A stretch of 5,178 nucleotides of DNA. It comes from an uncultured delta proteobacterium. Its GTDB lineage: Bacteria; RBG-13-61-14; DRUE01. Positions 1-5,139 of this stretch are shown here, in pieces. The position numbers and the translations under genes are program-made. Every line of letters begins with the position of its first letter. The stretch's first letter is position 1. Where the stretch lies: the NCBI GenBank assembly GCA_903897985.1, contig CAIUDS010000615.1, forward strand, positions 1 to 5,178, written 5' to 3'. The notes beneath the pieces were generated by a model. It searched no databases. It saw only the letters and a program-made list of their open reading frames with translations, and was not told where the DNA came from.

Positions 1-783
1 ATAGATATGGGTGGAGAAATAATCCGCCTCCCGGCCCAGGCCCTGGAGCAGCACGCGGTTCCAGCCGGGATTGCTCAGTTCATCGGCGCCGGAAGCGGCC
101 AGCTTGAGCTCCCGGTTCTGCGCGTGCATGGCTTTTGCCCATTGGGCATAACGGCTGACATACCGTTCCGGCCGGAGAAAGCATCCGTTATGCTCGAGCG
201 GGTTCCACTGCTCGTTGCCCACGCTCCAGACCGGCGCCGCGAGCGGCCCGAATTTTTCGCTCACATAGGCCACCCACTCGGCGGCCGGGTCCGGCCCGTC
301 AGTGCCCATGGACGCGGTGAGGGACGGCTCGGCGCCGATCGTTGCGCAATATTGCATGAACTCATCGGTCCCAAAGCGGTTGTCGTGAAGAGGCCCGGGC
401 GGGATGGACGCGCCCAGGGCCTTGAAGCCAAGATTGGGGATGGGCTTGTCCCACATCGGGTTTTTATAGCACGGACGGCGGTCGCCCACCCCGTCCCGCC
501 AGTTGTAGGCGTCGGCGAAACATCCGCCCGGCCAGCGCAGGTGGGTGACTTTAAGCTCGGTGATCGCATCCCTCACCTCCGTTCTGATCCCCCGCTCGTC
601 CATGATCCCGCCCTCAAACTGGCGACCCATGAACTCAAAGTTCTGCCCATAGATTCTCCGGTCAATCTCCGCCACGCTCCGAGCAGCGTCTCCGCGGACC
701 TGCGTGCGCGCGCCGGTTCCGGCCTTCAGGTTCAAAGCCAGGCACGCCATTGCCGAGCCGGCGATAAAATTTCTTCTGTCCAT
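1..783 (-). CDS. GH51-type alpha-L-arabinofuranosidase, N-terminal 261 residues, cut by the left edge
   Basis: Reading the minus strand from ATG at 783 gives 261 uninterrupted codons to the window edge. Family members are about 500 residues, so roughly half is visible. The family hydrolyses terminal alpha-L-arabinofuranosyl residues from arabinoxylan, arabinan and related polymers. GH51 hallmarks in order are LRWPGGCFADAYNWRDGVG (residues 82-100), FGTDEFMQYC (137-146), GNEQW (189-193) with Glu191 as predicted acid/base, and STHIY (257-261). The nucleophile Glu lies in the missing C-terminal part. The N-terminus has Arg3-Arg4 followed by NFI and a short hydrophobic stretch, like a Tat signal, so export is likely. 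An AAGAAGGAG ribosome site 7 bases upstream supports this start. The gene follows a corrinoid operon on the same strand but has its own promoter-like sequence. The family call is strong; substrate specificity within GH51 is not determined. Confidence 0.9.
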   Translation of the reverse strand, partial: MDRRNFIAGSAMACLALNLKAGTGARTQVRGDAARSVAEIDRRIYGQNFEFMGRQFEGGIMDERGIRTEVRDAITELKVTHLRWPGGCFADAYNWRDGVGDRRPCYKNPMWDKPIPNLGFKALGASIPPGPLHDNRFGTDEFMQYCATIGAEPSLTASMGTDGPDPAAEWVAYVSEKFGPLAAPVWSVGNEQWNPLEHNGCFLRPERYVSRYAQWAKAMHAQNRELKLAASGADELSNPGWNRVLLQGLGREADYFSTHIY

Positions 784-824
784 CAGTTTCTCCTTCTTGA
801 AGTATGCGGAAATCCACCCTCCGC

Positions 825-843
825 GCCTGATGCGGGGTCAGGC
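825..843. repeat. 6-bp inverted repeat in the arabinofuranosidase leader
   Basis: GCCTGA (825-830) and TCAGGC (838-843) are perfect inverted arms around a 7-base GC-rich loop. On the minus strand this would form a hairpin at the very 5' end of the predicted transcript. No T-run follows on either strand, so it is not a convincing intrinsic terminator. It overlaps the GGGGTCAGGCC motif and may be part of the same small repeat. A transcript-stabilising hairpin is an alternative. Confidence 0.45.
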
Positions 844-844
844 C
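834..844 (+). repeat. Copy 1 of the dispersed GGGGTCAGRCC motif
   Basis: The sequence GGGGTCAGGCC lies in the 76-base gap between the reactivase and the arabinofuranosidase. It matches 10 of 11 bases with the motif at 3492-3502, in the other main intergenic gap. In both copies the trinucleotide GCA follows at the same distance. Motifs of this GGGGTCAG type are, to my recollection, common in small intergenic palindromes that accompany REP-associated tyrosine transposases. That link is inference, and no transposase is in the window. Confidence 0.4.
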
Positions 845-847
845 CAA

Positions 848-878
848 ATTATAGCAGGGTTATGTTGAAGACTGACAA
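848..878 (-). promoter_or_regulatory. Extended -10 sigma70-like promoter for the arabinofuranosidase gene
   Basis: On the minus strand TGCTATAAT (856-848) is a perfect extended -10 element. TTGTCA (878-873) matches 5 of 6 bases of the -35 consensus, but the 19-base spacer is long; an extended -10 can tolerate this. The predicted start is near 841, giving a leader of about 58 bases. The -35 lies inside the 3' end of the reactivase gene. This suggests the glycosidase can be transcribed separately from the operon upstream. Confidence 0.6.
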
Positions 879-1552
879 GGAATCTTTCTCCAGGGGCAAT
901 CTTTTGGGCAGAACGCGCAAGGCGCGGCCGCGGGAAGATCCTCCGCGATCAAAGCCACCGCGGATACGGTCTTTTCCGGAACCATCACATAATGCCGGGT
1001 AAGCTCCACCCCGATCTTGCTCGCGTCCAGGGCCTTGAAAATCACGCGCTGGCCCTTCAAGTCCCAGTCGCAATAACCCGGGCTGAATCTCGAGCCCGCC
1101 TTTAATCCTTTGCTTTCCGCCGCCTCTCTCCATTGCTTCTCAACCAGGCCGGCAACCAACTCAACGGCTGCCGAGGCCACGGCATCAAAGAGCAGCTGTC
1201 TGAGAACCGAGACCTCCTTCCCCAGGCCGCGCTTCCATTCATCGCCGATGGTGGCGATCATAAAGACCAGGGACCTCTTGCCTTTGCATAACCCGGCCAG
1301 GCGCGCGAACCTCGGGCTGCGGATGGCTCCGGTTTCCGTGATGATCGCTTGCCGGTTGATCCCGATGATGGGAGCCTCGAGATAAATTCCCCTGGGATTT
1401 GCCGATTGATGGACCGCATCTATGGCTTTAGACAGGATTTTCTGAGTTACTTGGTCCGGCGTAACCCGCTTTTGATAGCCGAGATTGGAGAGCGCCTTTT
1501 CACGAAGTCCGGCGATGAGTTCCGCGCTCAGCTTAGGTTTTACAATCACCAT
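860..1552 (-). CDS. Free-standing MetH-type reactivation (SAM-binding) domain protein with Cys-rich C-terminus
   Basis: This 230-residue protein resembles the C-terminal activation domain of cobalamin-dependent methionine synthase. That domain binds S-adenosylmethionine and remethylates cobalamin that has slipped to the Co(II) state. The key motif RxxxGY is present as RFSPGY (155-160), followed by a beta strand ending near MVPEKTVSAVALI (190-202), which corresponds to the end of the MetH domain. The tail adds Cys212, Cys215, Cys219 and Cys226, a CxxCx3Cx6C pattern absent from classical MetH; it could bind an Fe-S cluster or zinc. No MetH catalytic modules are attached. The ATG overlaps the end of the corrinoid-protein gene by 7 bases, indicating translational coupling, and only a weak purine-rich ribosome site is visible. 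It probably keeps the upstream corrinoid protein active. The fold assignment is strong; the partner and the role of the tail are inferred. Confidence 0.87.
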   Translation of the reverse strand: MVIVKPKLSAELIAGLREKALSNLGYQKRVTPDQVTQKILSKAIDAVHQSANPRGIYLEAPIIGINRQAIITETGAIRSPRFARLAGLCKGKRSLVFMIATIGDEWKRGLGKEVSVLRQLLFDAVASAAVELVAGLVEKQWREAAESKGLKAGSRFSPGYCDWDLKGQRVIFKALDASKIGVELTRHYVMVPEKTVSAVALIAEDLPAAAPCAFCPKDCPWRKIPCQSST

Positions 1553-2208
1553 TTCTCTTTGACGGAAGCCCTCTCGAGCGCGGCCTCGGTCTCTTCCAGC
1601 AAGGTGACCGCGGATTCCGCGTAACCGTCCGCGCCAAAGCTTTTGGCCAGATTCAGGTCCAGCGGCGCTCCGCCCACCATGACCACCGTATCCGGCGCGA
1701 CCGCCTTGACCCGCTTGATGATTTCCGGCATCTGCACCATGGTGGTGGAGATCATGGATGAAAGGGCGAGAACCTTGGCCTGCTTTTCCTTGACGGTACT
1801 GATGAAGGTCTCGGCCGGAACCCCGACGCCCAGATCATGGACCTGATACCCGCTCGCCGAATAAATGCGGGAAACGATATTCTTGCCCAGGTCGTGCGGA
1901 TCGCCCTCCACCACCCCGATCACCAGCGGGATCGCGCCGGATTTTTCGCGGTCTTCGGTTGCGGACAGTCTTTTAAAGCCCTGGTCCAGGACATCAATCG
2001 AAAGCAGGAATTTCGGGAGCGGCACGTCCCGGGTCAACAGCTTTTTCCGCGAAAGCTCCAGCCCTTGAAAAAGCGCCTGTTTGATTTCCTGGACGGGAAT
2101 TCCCTGCCGCAAGGCTTGCTCAATGCCTTGATTCATCTGCTCGGGGTTGTAGCCCGGCACCGCCTTCTCGATCAGGTCCAACACTTTTTGATTGGCTTCG
2201 TTATTCAT
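1546..2208 (-). CDS. Corrinoid (B12-binding) methyltransferase protein, MtaC/MtbC/MtvC type
   Basis: The protein carries a cobamide cofactor that accepts and donates methyl groups between two methyltransferases. From the GTG at 2217 it is 223 residues; from the ATG at 2208, preferred here, it is 220. The ATG follows GGTGAGG closely, whereas the GTG, which forms a 4-base GTGA overlap with the preceding stop, has no clear ribosome site. In 223-residue numbering, residues 5-90 form the helical cap domain. The Rossmann B12 domain follows, with EGDPHDLGKNIV (104-115) holding the base-off DxHxxG signature and axial His108, then LSSMISTTMVQM (152-163) and VGGAP (181-185). Length and two-domain layout match the standard methyltransferase corrinoid proteins. 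It sits 5 bases after the UroD-type methyltransferase and overlaps the reactivase, so the three are almost certainly co-expressed. The substrate class cannot be told from this subunit. Confidence 0.94.
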   Translation of the reverse strand: MNNEANQKVLDLIEKAVPGYNPEQMNQGIEQALRQGIPVQEIKQALFQGLELSRKKLLTRDVPLPKFLLSIDVLDQGFKRLSATEDREKSGAIPLVIGVVEGDPHDLGKNIVSRIYSASGYQVHDLGVGVPAETFISTVKEKQAKVLALSSMISTTMVQMPEIIKRVKAVAPDTVVMVGGAPLDLNLAKSFGADGYAESAVTLLEETEAALERASVKEKW

Positions 2209-2213
2209 TTTCC

Positions 2214-3368
2214 TCACCCGTAAATCCGCGCGGCCTGGACCAGGATGATGGCGTTCAGCAGGTTATGGTTCGGCGGATATTCACAGCCCGGCGCCAGGAT
2301 AAAGCCCCCGCCCTCCGCGTAATCTTCGATTACCTTTCGGCATTCCTCCATTACCTGCCGGGGGCTGCCATGAAAAAGCAGAGGCGTTTCCACATCGCCG
2401 ATGAAAGCCGTTTGATCTCCATATCTCTTCTTCATTTCCTTCCGATCTTTGCAGCCATCCGCCAGACAGGCAAAGGAGATCGCCTCCGGCTCCATAAAGC
2501 GGATCATGGAGTCGAAATAAGGCTTGTCTCCGCAGTTGTGAATCGCGATCAGGCAATTCCGGCGATGAAGGACTTCGGCGATCTGCCGGCCCAAAGGGCC
2601 CTCCATTTTTTCCCACAGTTCCTTGCCCAGCCCGCTCTCCGAGGCGAACAGCATGTCCGGGGCGGCGATGATCAGGCCGGTGTCGCACAGCGCGTTGATG
2701 TAATCAATCAGCACTGCAGTGACCGTCTCCGCCGCGGCCATCACATCATCGGGATACAAGATGCAGTCCTTGAACACCTGCGCCGCGCCGCGCATCATGG
2801 CCAGGACCGAAAGCGGGCTGGAGATCACCGGGACAAACACCGCGCTTAAGCCCTTTTCCTTCAGCGCCCGCCGCGACATGGCAATGACCTTCTGCATGCG
2901 CGGCGCGTCCTTGAGCTCGATCCGTTTCAATTTCCGGTAATCCGTGTGGTCCTTGATCAAGGGCTGGGAATAATCCGGATGCGCGGTCGAGTTCTCAGGA
3001 TAGATGGTGGCCTGGCCGAAGTCCGAGGCCTCCACCGTGAGGTCCAGGCCGAGCAACAGGACATCCCCGCCGATCACCTCCGAGCCGAGCAGGCCGGCCT
3101 CGATCGCCTTTTCCGCGTCCAGCGAGAATTCGCGGAACGACGCGCCGGTCAATTGCCGGTAGGCCCCGCCCACCAGAGGGGCGCAGGGAACATGGTCCGG
3201 CTCTTTATGGCGAAAGGTCGCGAGCAGTCGCTCGATGGTGGTCAGTTCGGAGTGTTTCCCCCTCCAACTGGTCAGACTCGCAAGAAAATCGAGGACCCGG
3301 TCCGGGATCAGACCCAGCGGCGGGATCTGTTTCTTGCGGAGGCTGCTGACTATTTCCATTACCGCCAT
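2214..3368 (-). CDS. UroD-family zinc methyltransferase (MtaA/MtbA/CmuA-like)
   Basis: This 384-residue protein belongs to the uroporphyrinogen decarboxylase superfamily but to its methyltransferase branch, whose members move methyl groups between a corrinoid protein and an acceptor or donor. The zinc motif of that branch is visible as HNC (His277, Cys279) plus Cys362 in APGCEYPP, the usual H-x-C...C arrangement. ISSPLSVLAMMRGA (182-195) and YPDDVM (205-210) are typical superfamily segments. About 40 residues precede the usual domain start near TTIERLLATFRHKEPDHVP (43-61). The ATG at 3368 is preceded by GGTGA at 7 bases; Met4 is an alternative. It is the first gene of the operon, with a sigma70-like promoter upstream. 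True uroporphyrinogen decarboxylase is unlikely given the zinc motif and the corrinoid partner. Whether it acts as the first enzyme (substrate to cobalt) or the second (cobalt to acceptor) is open. Confidence 0.88.
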   Translation of the reverse strand: MAVMEIVSSLRKKQIPPLGLIPDRVLDFLASLTSWRGKHSELTTIERLLATFRHKEPDHVPCAPLVGGAYRQLTGASFREFSLDAEKAIEAGLLGSEVIGGDVLLLGLDLTVEASDFGQATIYPENSTAHPDYSQPLIKDHTDYRKLKRIELKDAPRMQKVIAMSRRALKEKGLSAVFVPVISSPLSVLAMMRGAAQVFKDCILYPDDVMAAAETVTAVLIDYINALCDTGLIIAAPDMLFASESGLGKELWEKMEGPLGRQIAEVLHRRNCLIAIHNCGDKPYFDSMIRFMEPEAISFACLADGCKDRKEMKKRYGDQTAFIGDVETPLLFHGSPRQVMEECRKVIEDYAEGGGFILAPGCEYPPNHNLLNAIILVQAARIYG

Positions 3369-3412
3369 CGGGAAATCACCGGTTTTTTCTTGGTTGGCTT
3401 TTCAATAGGTCA

Positions 3413-3441
3413 AGTATCGGAAAAAACTCTTGGCAAGTCAA
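3413..3441 (-). promoter_or_regulatory. Sigma70-like promoter of the corrinoid methyltransferase operon
   Basis: On the minus strand TTGACT (3441-3436, 5 of 6 consensus) is followed after exactly 17 bases by GATACT (3418-3413, 4 of 6). The predicted start is near 3406, giving a leader of about 38 bases to the ATG at 3368. Position and spacing are good and the -10 is moderate, which would suit a regulated promoter. The call rests on sequence match only. Confidence 0.55.
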
Positions 3442-3464
3442 CCGGGAGGCCAAGGCCTGCTGGT
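3441..3464. promoter_or_regulatory. 24-bp dyad abutting the operon -35 box
   Basis: ACCGGGAGGCC and GGCCTGCTGGT are inverted arms around a central AA; 9 of 11 positions are complementary and a tenth could pair as G-T in RNA. The dyad ends on the first base of the -35 element, where activators commonly bind. It could also act as a hairpin at the end of the serine hydrolase transcript, but no T-run follows. A fragment of a palindromic intergenic repeat is a third reading. Confidence 0.4.
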
Positions 3465-3491
3465 TTATGCCGTGATCATTCATTACCGGGA

Positions 3492-3502
3492 GGGGTCAGA
3501 CC
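3492..3502 (+). repeat. Copy 2 of the dispersed GGGGTCAGRCC motif
   Basis: GGGGTCAGACC lies in the 195-base gap between the serine hydrolase and the methyltransferase operon. Its core GGTC-A-GACC is an interrupted palindrome. It differs at one base from copy 1 at 834-844. The rest of the gap holds the operon promoter, the dyad next to it and a GCGGCCGC palindrome (3520-3527). I see no RNA gene, small gene or intrinsic terminator there. Confidence 0.42.
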
Positions 3503-3563
3503 TTGAGTTTTGCATATTCGCGGCCGCAGGGATCATCCAGGAAAGCCCGTGCGCCGAGTACCG

Positions 3564-4991
3564 CTATTCAGGCATTGCTTTGAGGATGTTGGAGACGAAA
3601 TAATCGTGGTTCCAGTTTTTCTCTTCGTTGAAAGTCTGGCCGAGGCGGACGAGGATGGTTTTACGGGAGGGGACGATGGTCACGAACTGGCCTTCATGTC
3701 CCCAGGCGCTGAAGATGTCGGCCGGGCAGTGGGGCATCCATTGTCCGGGTCCTTCGGGGTTCAGCCAGAATTGCGCGCCATAACCGGGGTCGGCCGGGGC
3801 GGGGGTGCGGGTGTATTCAACCCAACCTTCGGGCAGGATTCTTTCGCCGTTCCAGACCCCGTCATAATAATAAAGCAGTCCAAACCGGGCCCAGTCCCGG
3901 GCCGTGGCATACATAAATCCGGCGCCGACCATGGTGCCGGAGGGGTCGGGCTCGATGAGTGCGCTCCGCATGCCCAGCTTGTTGAACAACTCGCCGCGGG
4001 GGAAGGCCAGGTAATCCTGATAGGACCCGCCCACGGTCGAGCGGATGATCCGCGCCAAGATCATGGTGGTTCCGCTCGAATAGGAAAATTTTTTGCCGGG
4101 CTCATCCTCGAGCGGCTTGTTCGCCGCGAACGCGGCCATATCCTTGACGGTGAAATACATGAAGCCCGCGTCCGTGTCTGGATTGTCCTCATACTCCTCT
4201 TGGAACTCAAGGCCGCTGTTCATGTGCAGGAGTTGATCAAGGGTGATTTTGCCGCGCGGGTCGCCGGCGGCCTTCCATTCCGGAACCGGCGCGGGCAAGT
4301 GGACATCGAGCTTTCCCTGCCGGACCAGGATTCCGATCAAGGCGCTGGTAACGCTTTTAGTCATTGACCATCCCAGCAGGCGGGTTTCTTTGGAATAGCC
4401 GGGCGCGTATCGCTCGGCCACGATTTGCCCATCGTATAATACGATCACGGCCCGCGTTCGGACCGGGTGTTCCTTCACGGGCTCGCTGAAGGCCCAATCC
4501 AGGGTGCGGTCCAGTTGAGCCTGATCAATGCCGGCCACCGCGATCGCTTCTGCGTTGGCGTCGCCCATGGGCCAGGGAGCATTGGCGATGTCCGCCGGAG
4601 GCTTGGGCAACTCGACCGCGCATTGCTTCTTGAATTCTTCCTCCTTGACCCCGAGCTCCAGGGTGCAGCCGCAAGGGCCTCGATAAAGCGCGGTCTGCTT
4701 GAAGAGGAATCTTAAAATATAAGCGTCAACGAATTTTTCCTCATAATTGACCCGGCCGCGAATCAGGTTTCTGCGCATCAGTTCGAGGTCCTCGTTCCAG
4801 AGCGAAGCGGGTTGGCGGCCCGACACAAAAACCCCGGTACAAAGCATCTTGGCGGCGTATCCCGTTCCGATGGGCGCGCTCCGGAGCAGAGTCCGGACAT
4901 CGTATTCTTTGGGCAGGAACAGGACGATCGCGATCATTGCCAACAAGATCAGTCCCCCAACCAGGCCGATTATTTTCATCCGGCGCTTCAT
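3564..4991 (-). CDS. Membrane-anchored beta-lactamase-fold serine hydrolase (class C/NylB-like, COG1680 type)
   Basis: This protein belongs to the penicillin-binding-protein/beta-lactamase fold serine hydrolases, which include esterases, peptidases and 6-aminohexanoate-dimer hydrolases. Numbering from the ATG at 4991 (475 residues), the basic N-terminus is followed by one hydrophobic segment (about 7-27), so the catalytic part should lie outside the membrane. A linker region of about 150 residues contains Cys51, Cys107, Cys109 and Cys124. The catalytic motifs are SMTK (209-212, nucleophile Ser209, Lys212), YSS (304-306, Tyr304) and HEG (432-434) near the C-terminus. A GTG at 5015 would add 8 residues. 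The best Shine-Dalgarno, GGGGAG, sits too far from the ATG and serves instead a 4-codon out-of-frame ATG, so the start is uncertain. It is transcribed away from the right-edge gene. The YSS triad is more typical of esterase- or amidase-like members than of true beta-lactamases; the substrate is unknown. Confidence 0.88.
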   Translation of the reverse strand: MKRRMKIIGLVGGLILLAMIAIVLFLPKEYDVRTLLRSAPIGTGYAAKMLCTGVFVSGRQPASLWNEDLELMRRNLIRGRVNYEEKFVDAYILRFLFKQTALYRGPCGCTLELGVKEEEFKKQCAVELPKPPADIANAPWPMGDANAEAIAVAGIDQAQLDRTLDWAFSEPVKEHPVRTRAVIVLYDGQIVAERYAPGYSKETRLLGWSMTKSVTSALIGILVRQGKLDVHLPAPVPEWKAAGDPRGKITLDQLLHMNSGLEFQEEYEDNPDTDAGFMYFTVKDMAAFAANKPLEDEPGKKFSYSSGTTMILARIIRSTVGGSYQDYLAFPRGELFNKLGMRSALIEPDPSGTMVGAGFMYATARDWARFGLLYYYDGVWNGERILPEGWVEYTRTPAPADPGYGAQFWLNPEGPGQWMPHCPADIFSAWGHEGQFVTIVPSRKTILVRLGQTFNEEKNWNHDYFVSNILKAMPE

Positions 4992-5076
4992 CGCTTCTTC
5001 ATTTTCTCCCCTCACCGTCCGAAATGCAACCGCGGTATCTGACCGTCTAACACTTTTTCTTTAGTTTCTTTTGGAC

Positions 5077-5105
5077 TTGATTTCTCTTATTTTTCAAGCT
5101 ATTAT
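5077..5105 (+). promoter_or_regulatory. Sigma70-like promoter of the right-edge gene
   Basis: TTGATT (5077-5082, 4 of 6) and TATTAT (5100-5105, 5 of 6) are separated by exactly 17 bases in an AT-rich stretch. The predicted start is near 5112, about 28 bases before the ATG at 5140. The -10 overlaps the left arm of a perfect inverted repeat, so the promoter is probably repressible. No equally good promoter for the divergent serine hydrolase gene was found in this 124-base gap. Confidence 0.6.
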
Positions 5106-5125
5106 GTTGTATAAATCCAACATAA
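5102..5125. promoter_or_regulatory. Perfect 8-bp inverted repeat over the -10 and start site (probable operator)
   Basis: TTATGTTG (5102-5109) and CAACATAA (5118-5125) are perfect inverted arms with an 8-base AT-rich centre. The element covers most of the -10 hexamer and the predicted start site and ends just before the AGGAGG ribosome site. This is the classical place for a repressor operator. An mRNA hairpin affecting translation is less likely, because the predicted start at about 5112 would remove the left arm from the transcript. The regulator is not identifiable; autoregulation by the right-edge gene is possible. Confidence 0.55.
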
Positions 5126-5139
5126 AGGAGGTAAAGAAG

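Noticed and set aside
825..843. Hairpin as a terminator for the corrinoid operon
   Set aside because: The stem is only 6 bp and no T-run follows on either strand.
7..1002. Long plus-strand open frame of 331 codons
   Set aside because: It is antisense to the clear GH51 reading frame and the 3' end of the reactivase. Its translation is Pro/Arg/Gly-rich with no recognisable domain, as expected opposite GC-rich genes.
3303..3313. GGGATCAGACC as a third copy of the GGGGTCAGRCC motif
   Set aside because: It lies within the coding sequence of the methyltransferase, where it encodes Gly-Leu-Ile-Pro-Asp, and is probably chance similarity.
2214..3368. Annotation as uroporphyrinogen decarboxylase (hemE)
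   Set aside because: The H-x-C...C zinc motif and the adjacent corrinoid protein point to the methyltransferase branch, not to haem synthesis.
2265..3506. Several plus-strand open frames opposite the methyltransferase
   Set aside because: All are antisense shadows of a coherent UroD-family protein with an intact zinc motif, and none has a convincing ribosome site.
3510..4367. Plus-strand open frame of 285 codons
   Set aside because: It lies opposite the serine hydrolase, whose catalytic motifs are intact, has low-complexity composition and no supported start.
3564..4991. Annotation as an antibiotic-resistance beta-lactamase
   Set aside because: The fold motifs are present, but the protein has an N-terminal membrane anchor, an extra region and YSS instead of YxN. 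A general serine hydrolase is the safer call.
5016..5100. Promoter for the serine hydrolase on the minus strand
   Set aside because: TTGAAA-like and AGATAC-like hexamers occur, but none pair at an acceptable spacing.
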